Below, in pieces: positions 1-8,411 of a DNA stretch of 64,000 nucleotides. This DNA is from Indibacter alkaliphilus LW1. Its GTDB lineage: Bacteria; Bacteroidota; Bacteroidia; Cytophagales; Cyclobacteriaceae. The position numbers and the translations under genes are program-made. The stretch covers positions 212,259-276,258 of the forward strand of contig NZ_ALWO02000037.1 in the NCBI RefSeq assembly GCF_000295935.2, given 5' to 3'. Positions within the stretch are counted from its first letter, which is position 1, and every line of letters starts with the position of its first letter. The notes under the pieces were generated by a model. The model searched no databases. It was not told where the DNA came from and saw only the letters and a list, made by a program, of their open reading frames with translations.

Positions 1-158
1 CTAAGACCTTTGACTAGTTATTATTCAAACTAATTTTACATACTTTTAAATATATAAATAAAAATCAGGTTATTTTTTTAACTATAAAATCACTTTTTTA
101 CATACTTTTAAAGAATTATGGTTTATTTTTAAGCCTATATAAACTATTATTCAAACCT

Positions 159-1328
159 ATGAAAAATCTAAACAGAAGAAATTGGCTAAAAACCAGTCTA
201 TTTGGGCTAGCCGGATTAAGTGCTATGCCTGAAGTTCTTGCCAATAGCAAAAATCCAACTAGTCCGAAGGCATTCAATTACTCAAGCAGCTTGCGCGAAA
301 TCCCATTGACTTTCGATGCTAACGTGCCCATGAAGGCCCGCTTATTGGCCAATGAAAACCCATTTGGTCCTTCCGCAAGTACCATTAAAGCGATATCTTC
401 CTCTATTTCTGAGGGAAATAGGTATGGGCATTCTGATGCCCAATATCTGATCAAAATGATCGCAGAAAAAGAAGGTGTAAGTCCTGATCATATCATGTTG
501 GGCCCTGGATCCACGGATTTGCTCGAAAAAACAGCAATTGCTTTGTGCAGATTCGGTGGAAATGTTATTTCGGCAGATCCCTCCTATTTATCTCTTGTCA
601 ATACAGCACAAGCTGTTGGCGCTTCTTGGAAGTCTATTCCACTGACCCAAGACCACGGACATGACCTTGAGGCCATTTCACAATCCATAGATGAAGAAAC
701 CAAGCTTGTTTACGTTTGCAATCCCAACAACCCGATGGGATCTATTACCGATTTTGAAAAAGTAAAATCTTTCTGTAAAAAAACTTCCTCTAAAAGTCCG
801 ATTTTCATCGATGAGGCTTACTTGGACTTTTTGGAAAATTCCCAAGAGAAAAGTGCAGTAAATCTGGTGGCTGAAGGTTATGATGTAATTGTTGCCAGGA
901 CATTTTCCAAAATACATGGAATGGCAGGTTTAAGAGTTGGATATATAGTAGCCACTCCAGAAAGGATAAAGTCAGTAACAGATATGGTCCGCAGTACAAT
1001 GGGGCTATGCATCACCTCTCTTAAGGGGGCAATAGCCAGCTTTCAGGATGAAGCCTTTTTAACAGAATGCAGAAAACTTAATGCAGAGTCAAGGGATTTT
1101 ACCTCCCAAAGTATCAAATCATTTGGTTATGCTGAAATACCCTCCCATACGAATTTCATGATTTTTCCCATTCGTTCAGAAGCCAAAACATTTGCGCAAT
1201 CCATGATCAACCAAGGTGTAGGCATTAGAATGTATGCCATTGATGAAAAACCTTGGTGCAGAGTAAGCATGGGTACTATGGAGGAGATGAATTATTTTAT
1301 TGAGGCGCTAAAGGTCAGCGAAGGCTGA
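159..1328 (+). CDS. Tat-exported HisC-like class I/II aminotransferase
   Basis: A 389-residue PLP-dependent aminotransferase of the histidinol-phosphate aminotransferase (HisC) type. The sequence shows the NPNNP motif near residue 189, the FIDEAY segment near 217 and the PLP lysine in TFSKIHGMAGLRVGY (K251). The N-terminus reads NRRNWLKTSLFG followed by a hydrophobic stretch and a VLA cleavage-like site near residue 28. That matches a twin-arginine (Tat) signal, so the folded cofactor-loaded enzyme is probably exported. Cytoplasmic HisC has no such leader, and no other his gene is nearby, so a role in histidine synthesis is unlikely. It is followed 58 bp downstream by a permease gene on the same strand. 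The ATG at 159 is the only start that keeps the RR motif. Fold class is certain; substrate and exact role are unknown. Confidence 0.88.
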   Translation: MKNLNRRNWLKTSLFGLAGLSAMPEVLANSKNPTSPKAFNYSSSLREIPLTFDANVPMKARLLANENPFGPSASTIKAISSSISEGNRYGHSDAQYLIKMIAEKEGVSPDHIMLGPGSTDLLEKTAIALCRFGGNVISADPSYLSLVNTAQAVGASWKSIPLTQDHGHDLEAISQSIDEETKLVYVCNPNNPMGSITDFEKVKSFCKKTSSKSPIFIDEAYLDFLENSQEKSAVNLVAEGYDVIVARTFSKIHGMAGLRVGYIVATPERIKSVTDMVRSTMGLCITSLKGAIASFQDEAFLTECRKLNAESRDFTSQSIKSFGYAEIPSHTNFMIFPIRSEAKTFAQSMINQGVGIRMYAIDEKPWCRVSMGTMEEMNYFIEALKVSEG

Positions 1329-1386
1329 TACCACTACCCAAAATAGCCTTTTGAACCTTTCTTAAATAGTAAACTTAATTTCACTG

Positions 1387-2493
1387 ATGAATCCTGCAGT
1401 TCAAAAGACACTTTCCCTTATCATTATTCTGACCATTGGGTTTTTACTCAGAAATAAATTTGACCAGGCAGCCAAGCAAAATGGTCTTAAAACCATTATT
1501 CTTACTGTCGCTCTACCTGCAATTATTTTTGTGGCCTTACTCAAGGCAGAAGTAAATTCAGACCTTCTAGCCTTGCCAGTTTTGGCATTGGCCTTTAATT
1601 TTCTGCTCTTTTTCCTTCTGAAACCCCTACTGCCCTTCTATGGCATAGAAAAAAATTCTGCTTCGTACAGAACCTATCTTTTGCTATTTCCCTCATTAGC
1701 ACCGGGCCTATCATGTTTCCCATTTTTGATAGAATATTTGGGCGACGATGCATTGGCTTGGGGCGCATTGGCTGATATTGGGAACAAGTTTTTTGTTCTG
1801 ATATTCGCATACTTGGTCGCGTTCAATTGGTTTTTGATCAATTATCCCAACAAAAGCAATGGAAATGGACATAAAATAAAATCACTGTTTTTAAGTCTGA
1901 TCAATGAACCAATCAATATTGTAATTGTGATTGCTTTGGCGCTCTTAGGACTGGGAATACACATGAATAACCTACCGGTTTTTCTATCTTCAGCTATTTC
2001 AAATCTCAGCAATCTGATGACGCCGTTAGTTTTGCTTTATATTGGAATAGCAGTAGTTTTTAACTGGAAACAAATTCAAAAGATCACAGGACTACTTCTG
2101 CTTCGATCAGGTCTCACCTTTGTGCTTTCAGGAGCTGTAATTCTCTTCGCTCCATCACTATCCTACATGGCTGTTTTGGTCATTATTGTTTTTCCACAAA
2201 GTGCGATTAGCTTTTGGCCTTTTGCGCACATGTCTGCCATCACTGCAATGGAGCAAAAAATCGAAAAAAGAGACAAAAAAACATTCGATCTGGAATTGGC
2301 TGTCAATATCCTTGCTGTTTCCCTTCCTTTTTCGACAGCAGTCATGTTGATTGTTTTCTCATTTGGACAGACCTTTACTTCCCCATCATTTGTGATTTCT
2401 TTAGGGATTGCTCTGGTATGCCTGGGATCTGCCAAGGCCATTTTAAACTGGATGGGACATGTAGAGGCAAAACCCGAATTGAAGAAAAACTAA
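1387..2493 (+). CDS. AEC-family (auxin efflux carrier-like) permease
   Basis: A 368-residue polytopic membrane protein with about ten hydrophobic segments spread over its length, beginning in the first 20 residues. The order of helices, the Asn/Pro-rich segments (VALPAIIF near residue 40; INEPINIVIVIALALLGLGI near residue 175) and the length fit the AEC family of secondary transporters, which move small organic anions. No substrate can be read from the sequence. It lies 58 bp after the exported aminotransferase and may be cotranscribed with it. Its stop codon is one base from the end of the convergent repressor gene, so the two 3' ends abut. Confidence 0.7.
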   Translation: MNPAVQKTLSLIIILTIGFLLRNKFDQAAKQNGLKTIILTVALPAIIFVALLKAEVNSDLLALPVLALAFNFLLFFLLKPLLPFYGIEKNSASYRTYLLLFPSLAPGLSCFPFLIEYLGDDALAWGALADIGNKFFVLIFAYLVAFNWFLINYPNKSNGNGHKIKSLFLSLINEPINIVIVIALALLGLGIHMNNLPVFLSSAISNLSNLMTPLVLLYIGIAVVFNWKQIQKITGLLLLRSGLTFVLSGAVILFAPSLSYMAVLVIIVFPQSAISFWPFAHMSAITAMEQKIEKRDKKTFDLELAVNILAVSLPFSTAVMLIVFSFGQTFTSPSFVISLGIALVCLGSAKAILNWMGHVEAKPELKKN

Positions 2494-2494
2494 A

Positions 2495-3262
2495 CTATCT
2501 CATCCTTGTAATCTCTGCTTTGAGCTCAAGGATCATCTGGGAAATATCATCTAAACTTACAGGTTTGGATTTGTCTTTAGGATTTGGGAAATCTGTACTG
2601 ATAAAAGCACGGGCTTCCCAGATCTCAAGGACATCCTCACCTTTGACTTCATAAGGTTTGTAATGCTCGTTATCTGAAACCAAAAAAAGTTTTCCATTTT
2701 CTTCCAGATAATTAAATACTCTTTTGTAAACCACTCCTTCTGTCGAAGTTACCAAAACATAAGTCTGCCCACTTCTTATGTCCCTCAATTGCTCCACATA
2801 AGATCCAATAACAATGGTACCCGGCACCAAAGGCAACATGCTATCACCACTTAATTCGAAAGCCCTATAGGTATTGTTTTTGGAAAGGTTTGGCAAATGA
2901 AATTGGGGCAAAGATTCCATATACTCTGGATCTGCAAAACCGTTAAGATATCCCGCAGATGCTTTTTGGGGAACCATGGTAATATTTTCCCTATCAGAAT
3001 CATCCACTGCTATGGTCAATATTCTGATTTCCTTTTGAAAATGGGCTTTCCTTCCATTATGCTGTATATCATGATGCAGCAATTCATCCAAACTCACTCC
3101 AAATGTATTGGTAATCACCTCCAAAGCCCAAAGCTTTGGCTCTGACCTCCCATCTTCGTAGGCAGAAATCATACTTCTCTGAACCCCGAGCTTGGCAGCC
3201 AGTTCGGCTTGTGTAATACCGGATTCTGATCTGAGATATTTAAGATTTTTGGCTAATAGCAT
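2495..3262 (-). CDS. XRE-family repressor with S24 (LexA/CI-like) peptidase domain
   Basis: A 255-residue transcription regulator. Residues 5-60 form an XRE helix-turn-helix (GITQAELAAKLGVQRSMISA). Residues about 100-215 form an S24 peptidase-like domain with Ser141 in SGDSMLP and Lys180 in VVYKRVF, the Ser/Lys pair used for self-cleavage by LexA, UmuD and CI. An Ala103-Gly104 dipeptide in QKASAGYL is the expected position and sequence for the scissile bond. The catalytic residues are therefore intact. Induction by RecA after DNA damage is known for some family members and is only inferred here. It follows a small gene with a 12-bp gap and probably shares its promoter. A perfect 19-bp palindrome 42 bp upstream of that small gene is a likely autoregulatory operator. 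Confidence 0.88.
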   Translation of the reverse strand: MLLAKNLKYLRSESGITQAELAAKLGVQRSMISAYEDGRSEPKLWALEVITNTFGVSLDELLHHDIQHNGRKAHFQKEIRILTIAVDDSDRENITMVPQKASAGYLNGFADPEYMESLPQFHLPNLSKNNTYRAFELSGDSMLPLVPGTIVIGSYVEQLRDIRSGQTYVLVTSTEGVVYKRVFNYLEENGKLFLVSDNEHYKPYEVKGEDVLEIWEARAFISTDFPNPKDKSKPVSLDDISQMILELKAEITRMR

Positions 3263-3274
3263 AAGGAATTGATT

Positions 3275-3529
3275 TTAGGCCGAGTATAAATAAAAATTAT
3301 GGTCCTCTTTCACTGGGTTTTGTAAAGAAAGAGGATTGTTTGAAGTCATCATCTTTCTTCGGATAATTCTTTCCTGAATTTCGGAAATGATTTCTCCTAC
3401 AGGTTTGGGTTCATTGGTCAAAAGGTAACCATACATAGGCTTCCGCTCATCCTCAATATAAAACTTAACCTGACAGTTGCCACTTGGAAGTTCCTTTTGG
3501 GTAATGCTGATGTTTGCTTCTGTTTCCAT
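3275..3529 (-). CDS. Small hypothetical protein upstream of the S24 repressor
   Basis: An 84-residue protein of unknown function. It has no signal peptide or membrane segment. The middle contains a predicted helical, charged stretch (EIISEIQERIIRRKMM). It is the first gene of a likely two-gene unit, with the XRE-S24 repressor starting 12 bp after its stop. ATG at 3527-3529 is the first in-frame start after the palindrome. Coding status is supported by this operon-like spacing and the absence of any competing frame. The function could be anything from a repressor partner to an unrelated passenger. Confidence 0.6.
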   Translation of the reverse strand: METEANISITQKELPSGNCQVKFYIEDERKPMYGYLLTNEPKPVGEIISEIQERIIRRKMMTSNNPLSLQNPVKEDHNFYLYSA

Positions 3530-3571
3530 GAGTATTTGATTTAAAGAATGATAACAGGAGCTAATTTAATA

Positions 3572-3590
3572 ATGTTATTTAAAATAACAT
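3572..3590. promoter_or_regulatory. 19-bp perfect palindrome, candidate operator of the S24 repressor
   Basis: ATGTTATTT and AAATAACAT are perfect inverted copies separated by a single A. The site lies 42 bp upstream of the start of the small gene that leads the repressor unit. Its size and symmetry suit a dimeric XRE/CI-type repressor. Binding by the neighbouring repressor is an inference from position and symmetry. Confidence 0.5.
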
Positions 3591-3705
3591 ATATATGTTT
3601 ATAAAATTAACTATTTTGTGACATATAATGTCGTGTTTTGTAAAGGAAGCGAGAGATGAGATGCGAGAAAATTTGTTGAATCTTGATGATTCGATATTTT
3701 TAATT

Positions 3706-3827
3706 CAATGTCGTTTAGATAAGACTACAAGTTGAATTTAAACTTTTCCAAAGTTTGGTTAAAAGTAAGAACAAACATTGTTTACAAATCTGAACTTTGG
3801 AAATTTACCCTAAACTAAACGACATTG
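3706..3827 (-). repeat. MITE-like nested inverted-repeat element, copy A
   Basis: A 122-bp intergenic element bounded by perfect 13-bp inverted ends (CAATGTCGTTTAG / CTAAACGACATTG). An inner pair of arms (TTTCCAAAG near 3747 and CTTTGGAAA near 3794) could extend the hairpin. On the minus strand it aligns along its length with copy B at 14366-14488 and with truncated copy C near 18544. It has no coding capacity. The rest of the 3530-4114 gap holds the operator, an outer 11-bp inverted repeat (3645-3655 / 3921-3931) and the tex terminator; I see no credible gene in it. Confidence 0.7.
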
Positions 3828-4060
3828 ATTTTTACTTTTGAATTTCGAATGATAAAAATGATCCCTGAAGTTGGGTAACACCTATCTTGAATCTTGCTTC
3901 TTTGGTCTTTTCTTTCACTTCTCTCGCTTCCTATCTTCAGCATCTCCTCTCCAACATTTCCCAAAACCTTTGAAACCTTGTGTAGCCTATACGCGTCCAT
4001 AGAGTAGTGTTCTTACCAAAGACTATTTATAGAACTGCATTACCTAAACCAACTATTACT

Positions 4061-4094
4061 AAAAAAGCGCCGTAGATTTCTCCACGGCGCTTTT
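4061..4094 (-). terminator. Rho-independent terminator of tex
   Basis: An 11-bp GC-rich stem (AAAAGCGCCGT at 4063-4073 and ACGGCGCTTTT at 4084-4094) with a 10-nt loop. It lies 20 bp past the tex stop. Read on the minus strand it is followed by a T run. Confidence 0.85.
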
Positions 4095-4114
4095 ACATTT
4101 CACAGGAAAAACGT

Positions 4115-6370
4115 CTACCTAAATTTATTCTGAAGCATGGCGAGCTTGGCCGCCAAATCCCCTTCGGGTTCTTTTGCTTTCCCCCTACTTGAATCTGATC
4201 TATCAGACTTTTGGGTTTTAGGCTTTGCTCCAAAAGGATCTGACTTCATACTCAAGCCTATTCTTTTCCTTGGAATATCTACCTCCATGACTGTTACCTC
4301 AACTTTTTGACTGACAGCAACGATTTCTGCGGGGTCGCTTACATATTTATCAGCCAATTGACTGAGATGGACTAAACCATCCTGATGAACTCCAATATCC
4401 ACAAAAGCCCCAAACTTAGTGATATTGGTAACTATACCGGGAAGTTTCATACCTACCTTCAAATCTTTAACTTCATTGACTCCCTCCTGAAAATTAAAAA
4501 CTTCAAAAGTTTCCCTCGGATCTCTTCCAGGTTTGGCAATTTCGGCCATGATATCTTCTAAAGTAGGTAGACCCACTTCCTCGGAAACATAATTCTTCAA
4601 AACTACTTTTGCCCTCAATTCCTCTGAGGTCATCAAATCAGATACACTTGCGCTTAGATCTTTAGCCATTTTCTCTACCAAAGCATAACGTTCTGGGTGA
4701 ACCGCCGATGCATCTAAAGGATTGACAGCATTCCTTACTCTAAGAAAGCCTGCCGCCTGTTCAAAGGCTTTATCTCCCAAGCGTGGGACTTTTTTGATTT
4801 CATCCCGGCTTTTAAACGGGCCATTTTCATTTCTGTAGCTCACAATATTTTGAGCCAACACAGGCCCAAGTCCGGAAACGTAAGTCAGTAGCTGTTTTGA
4901 AGCAGTATTCACTTCTACACCTACACCGTTGACACAACTCATTACTGTATCATCAAGGGAGTTTTTCAGAGCATTTTGATCTACATCATGTTGGTATTGT
5001 CCTACCCCAATGGACTTGGCATCGATTTTCACCAATTCAGCCAAAGGGTCCATCAATCTGCGACCTATAGACACTGCACCTCTTACTGTCAGGTCCATAT
5101 CCGGAAATTCTTCTCTTGCCACATCCGAGGCAGAGTAGATCGAAGCACCACTTTCATTGACCATGGTGATGATCACATTTTTGGGAAGCCCAAGGGATTT
5201 TACAAATGATTCAGTCTCCCTACTTGCCGTCCCATTGCCAATGGCGATGGCTTCTACCTGATGTTTTTCTACCAAATGCCTTACCGTAGCTCCGGCTTCT
5301 GCAGTTTTCTTTTGAGGCTCATTCGGGTAAATTGCATCAAAACTTAATAGTTGCCCCTGAGGCCCGAGGCAAACAGTTTTACACCCTGTCCTGAAACCAG
5401 GATCAATGGCCATCACTGCTTTTTCGCCCAATGGAGCAGCCAATAATAACTGTCGTAGATTTTCCGCAAAAACCCTGATGGCCTCTTCATCAGCCTTCTT
5501 TTTGGTATAAAGCCTGACTTCAGTTTCCATAGAAGGCTTGAGCAAACGCTTATAGCAGTCTTTGATGGCCAACTTTACCTGCTCGACAGAAGCATTGGAT
5601 GCATTTTCCAAGACAGTTTTTTCCATCAATGCAATCGCTGAGATTTCATCCGGACAGGAATCTAACATCAAAAACAACTCCTTCTCCCCTCTTCTCATAG
5701 CCAAAACCCTATGAGAAGGAGCAGATTTGATAGGCTCAGTCCAATCAAAATAATCTTTGTACTTGATGGCTTCATCTTCCTTTCCCGGGATCACTTTGGA
5801 TACAAATAGACCTTCTTCAATGAAAAAGGTTCTCATCTTTTTCCTCAACTCCACATTTTCATTGACCCATTCTGCAATAATATCTCGGGCCCCTTGTAAG
5901 GCCTCCTCAACAGATGTCACTTCCTTTTCCTCATTGATATAAGTTGATGCTTCAGCCTCTAAATCAAATGAATCTTGGCTGAAAATTTTCTCTGCCAATG
6001 GTTCCAAGCCCTTCTCCCTTGCTACTGTGGCCTTTGTCCTCCTCTTGGGTTTGAAAGGTAAATAAAGATCTTCCAAAATGGACATGGTCTCAGCTGCATT
6101 AATTTTTTTCTCCAATTCAGGAGTTAGCTTTTGCTGTTCTTGAATTGACTTCAAAATAGCCTCTCTCCTTTTATCCAAATCCCTCAACTGCTGTACCCTA
6201 TCCCTGATAGCCGCTACCTGCACTTCATCCAAACTCCCTGTAACTTCCTTTCTATACCTGGAAATAAAAGGCACAGTTGCTCCACCATCCAACAATTCTG
6301 CAGTATCAGTGACCTGCTTGACTTTGACACCGAGCTCTTCGGCTATTTTCACAAAATGATTGATATCCAT
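4115..6370 (-). CDS. tex: Tex family transcription accessory / RNA-binding protein
   Basis: A 751-residue cytoplasmic protein with the full Tex architecture. It has a helical Tex N-terminal region (about 1-190), an RNase H-fold YqgF-like domain starting at VMAIDPGFRTGCKTVCL (near 320), helix-hairpin-helix repeats (VSGLGPVLAQNIVSYRNENG near 500) and a C-terminal S1 RNA-binding domain (LPGIVTNITKFGAFVDIGV near 645) followed by a basic Ser/Lys-rich tail. Tex proteins bind nucleic acid and act in transcription and RNA metabolism. Length is within the family norm of 720-780. The gene stands alone with its own strong terminator. Identification rests on complete domain order. Confidence 0.95.
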   Translation of the reverse strand: MDINHFVKIAEELGVKVKQVTDTAELLDGGATVPFISRYRKEVTGSLDEVQVAAIRDRVQQLRDLDKRREAILKSIQEQQKLTPELEKKINAAETMSILEDLYLPFKPKRRTKATVAREKGLEPLAEKIFSQDSFDLEAEASTYINEEKEVTSVEEALQGARDIIAEWVNENVELRKKMRTFFIEEGLFVSKVIPGKEDEAIKYKDYFDWTEPIKSAPSHRVLAMRRGEKELFLMLDSCPDEISAIALMEKTVLENASNASVEQVKLAIKDCYKRLLKPSMETEVRLYTKKKADEEAIRVFAENLRQLLLAAPLGEKAVMAIDPGFRTGCKTVCLGPQGQLLSFDAIYPNEPQKKTAEAGATVRHLVEKHQVEAIAIGNGTASRETESFVKSLGLPKNVIITMVNESGASIYSASDVAREEFPDMDLTVRGAVSIGRRLMDPLAELVKIDAKSIGVGQYQHDVDQNALKNSLDDTVMSCVNGVGVEVNTASKQLLTYVSGLGPVLAQNIVSYRNENGPFKSRDEIKKVPRLGDKAFEQAAGFLRVRNAVNPLDASAVHPERYALVEKMAKDLSASVSDLMTSEELRAKVVLKNYVSEEVGLPTLEDIMAEIAKPGRDPRETFEVFNFQEGVNEVKDLKVGMKLPGIVTNITKFGAFVDIGVHQDGLVHLSQLADKYVSDPAEIVAVSQKVEVTVMEVDIPRKRIGLSMKSDPFGAKPKTQKSDRSDSSRGKAKEPEGDLAAKLAMLQNKFR

Positions 6371-6480
6371 AATATTTTAAGAATTGACGCGCAAAGTAAT
6401 CACTAAGCAGGGCCCTTCAAAAAATTCTCAGTGACATTATGTCCCCTCTTGATTAAGCATCTGAATCTCTGAAAAAATAA

Positions 6481-6505
6481 ATTCCCGGACTTAAGGCCCG
6501 GGAAT
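6481..6505 (-). terminator. Terminator hairpin after the 83-residue membrane protein gene
   Basis: An 8-bp perfect stem (ATTCCCGG at 6481-6488 and CCGGGAAT at 6498-6505) with a 9-nt loop, 23 bp after the stop of the minus-strand gene ending at 6528. The T run past it on the minus strand is short and interrupted, so it is a weaker terminator than the one after tex. Confidence 0.6.
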
Positions 6506-6527
6506 ATAAACTGGAAAAATCTCTATT

Positions 6528-6779
6528 TTAAAAATCAAAATCATTGCCCAGGCCAGCCAAAAATGCAGCTCCAAAAAAGGCAAAGAATAAAATATACAAG
6601 GCAATGATCACTGCAAACCATAACAAGGTAGCTTTTGCCCAATTTTGTTTATTGACATTTGCTCCTCCTCCGAAGCCCCAAACAAAGAGCATAATGAATC
6701 CTACAATTGGAATGGCTACTATCAAAACAGTGATAAACCAATCTTTTACTGACATGACACTCGTATTGGTATTTTCCAT
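6528..6779 (-). CDS. Small two-TM membrane protein, unknown function
   Basis: An 83-residue protein with a short polar N-terminus and two hydrophobic helices (ITVLIVAIPIVGFIMLFVWG near 17-36 and TLLWFAVIIALYILFFAFFG near 50-69), separated by a Gly-rich, polar loop. A positively charged NKQNWAK segment precedes the second helix. An 87-codon open frame on the opposite strand covers the same bases but is low-complexity and Pro/Lys-rich, so it is taken as the shadow. Single gene with its own terminator hairpin. Function not recognised. Confidence 0.65.
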   Translation of the reverse strand: MENTNTSVMSVKDWFITVLIVAIPIVGFIMLFVWGFGGGANVNKQNWAKATLLWFAVIIALYILFFAFFGAAFLAGLGNDFDF

Positions 6780-6964
6780 AGTTGAAGTGGTTTTATTTGG
6801 TTTTTAAAGAATTAAACATCTTACAATTTAGAAACATATGGTAAAATTAAAAATACAAGCATCAGATAATCAGAAAGAAAAGGAAGAAAAAACAGTATTT
6901 AAACCTTCTTGTAATATCCATCACAAATAGGATTCGATGATATGGGTATCTTTGTGATTCACAG

Positions 6965-7549
6965 ATGAAAACTATGGATTGGAAAAAGGAAATTAAGAGT
7001 TGGGGCATCATACTGGCAGCCTTTGCATTTTTGTATTTTACAGGTCTGATCACCCCGATAATGGGGGGATTGCAATCACTTTTACTCAGCACTGGACTAA
7101 TCAAACCAAAAATCACCTTGGTAGATAAAACCAATAAAACCTTCGATTATAATGGCAGGTTTCAGGACTTGGATGGCAATCCTGTCTCATTGGCAGATTA
7201 TAAAGGTAAAACTGTGTTTATCAACCTTTGGGCAACCTGGTGTCCTCCTTGTCGGGCTGAGATGCCTCATATTTCCGAATTATATAAAAAAGTCAAGGAT
7301 ACGGAAAACCTGGAATTCTTAATGATCGCTTTGGATAAGGAAATGGAAAAGAGCAAGGATTTTATAGATAAAAAGGGATTTAGTTTTCCTGTAGTCCATG
7401 CCAATCTTGGTTTAAATGCATCCTTACAAAGCCAGTCCATTCCCACCACTTTGGTCATCAGTCCTTCCGGAGAAATCGTCTTCTATCAGGAAGGAATGAG
7501 TAATTTTGACACGGAAGAATTCAGGTGTTTTTTGATTAATCAAAAATAA
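6965..7549 (+). CDS. TlpA-like membrane-anchored thioredoxin-fold reductase
   Basis: A 194-residue protein with an N-terminal membrane anchor (residues about 13-30) and a periplasmic thioredoxin/AhpC-TSA-like domain. The active site is WATWCPPC with Cys93 and Cys96, and the cis-proline loop is SIPTTLVI. TlpA/ResA-type proteins reduce disulfides outside the cytoplasm, often for cytochrome c maturation or oxidative-stress protection. No cytochrome biogenesis gene is adjacent, so the partner is unknown. A TATCTTTG sequence at 6947-6954 just upstream resembles the Bacteroidota -7 element, but a properly spaced TTG was not found. ATG at 6965 is used; the Met at residue 4 is also possible. Confidence 0.85.
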   Translation: MKTMDWKKEIKSWGIILAAFAFLYFTGLITPIMGGLQSLLLSTGLIKPKITLVDKTNKTFDYNGRFQDLDGNPVSLADYKGKTVFINLWATWCPPCRAEMPHISELYKKVKDTENLEFLMIALDKEMEKSKDFIDKKGFSFPVVHANLGLNASLQSQSIPTTLVISPSGEIVFYQEGMSNFDTEEFRCFLINQK

Positions 7550-7653
7550 AAACACTGATTATTAATACTATAAGCTTTCAAATGACTTTTTATTGACCTA
7601 TCTGGAACCATTCTCGTAGAAATATTAAATTTTAGACGAAAATTTCTATTTCT

Positions 7654-8304
7654 ATGAAAAATCTCTTCTCATTTGTTCTTTTCGGCTTGTTATTCTCTTT
7701 TCAAGCATACGCCCAAGAAAAACCCCTCTTTGATTACGAAGAAACCAAGCATGAACTTTCACTGGATATTGACCCGGTCATCAATGGGAATTATCCAAGT
7801 ACTTTACTTTATAGAAGACATTACAAGACTAAAAATGATAAAAATGCAGCTCTTAGATTTGGGCTTAATTTTTCAAGTGATTTTAGAACAATAGAAACAG
7901 ATTTTACGCCAATAAATTCAACAGATTTCCAGAATCATTTTTATGCAATTACAATTGGAAAAGAATGGCAACAAAAATTAACAACCAGGATTATCGGGTA
8001 CTATGGTATTGATCTTGGTTTTGCTTATTCAGGTTCTAGGTCCAAACCAAATGCAGATGATCCTGCTTTTATCACAACTCAAAAAGGTGATTCTTTTAAT
8101 TACTCAAGCATTGGATTTTTGGGAATGAAATACCACTTTTCCCCTCATTTTTCTGTTTCAGCCGAAACAGGTGCTTCTGCAAGGTTCAACCATTCTATCT
8201 ACACTGAAAAAAGAGGAGTTTCACCAGAAGAAACAAACGAAACACAAAGTTTTGGACTTTCTTTTATTCCTTTAAGAGCCATCAGGTTTGCATTTCATTT
8301 TTAA
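7654..8304 (+). CDS. Secreted outer-membrane beta-barrel-like protein
   Basis: A 216-residue protein with a clear signal peptide ([20 protein letters not shown], cleavage before QEK). The mature part alternates short polar and aromatic strands ([43 protein letters not shown]) and ends in a Phe (RAIRFAFHF). This is the pattern of small eight- to ten-stranded outer-membrane barrels. There is no specific family match by eye. It could be a porin-like protein or a structural OMP. It sits 105 bp after the TlpA-like gene on the same strand. Confidence 0.6.
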   Translation: MKNLFSFVLFGLLFSFQAYAQEKPLFDYEETKHELSLDIDPVINGNYPSTLLYRRHYKTKNDKNAALRFGLNFSSDFRTIETDFTPINSTDFQNHFYAITIGKEWQQKLTTRIIGYYGIDLGFAYSGSRSKPNADDPAFITTQKGDSFNYSSIGFLGMKYHFSPHFSVSAETGASARFNHSIYTEKRGVSPEETNETQSFGLSFIPLRAIRFAFHF

Positions 8305-8411
8305 ATGAAGCACCAAATTTAGCCTACTGTCATCTTATCCTTGCCCTCAAGTGTCGACTTCTTGCAGATTCGGTAAATATTCAGGAATTTAATTTCATTA
8401 AACCTAACCTC

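Noticed and set aside
3815-4000. 61-codon open frame on the minus strand in the gap before tex
   Set aside because: Covers half of the MITE-like element and low-complexity Arg/Ser/Lys sequence; no homology sensed and no start context.
6544-6807. 87-codon open frame opposite the small membrane protein gene
   Set aside because: Antisense shadow rich in Pro and Lys. The minus-strand frame has two clean TM helices and its own terminator.
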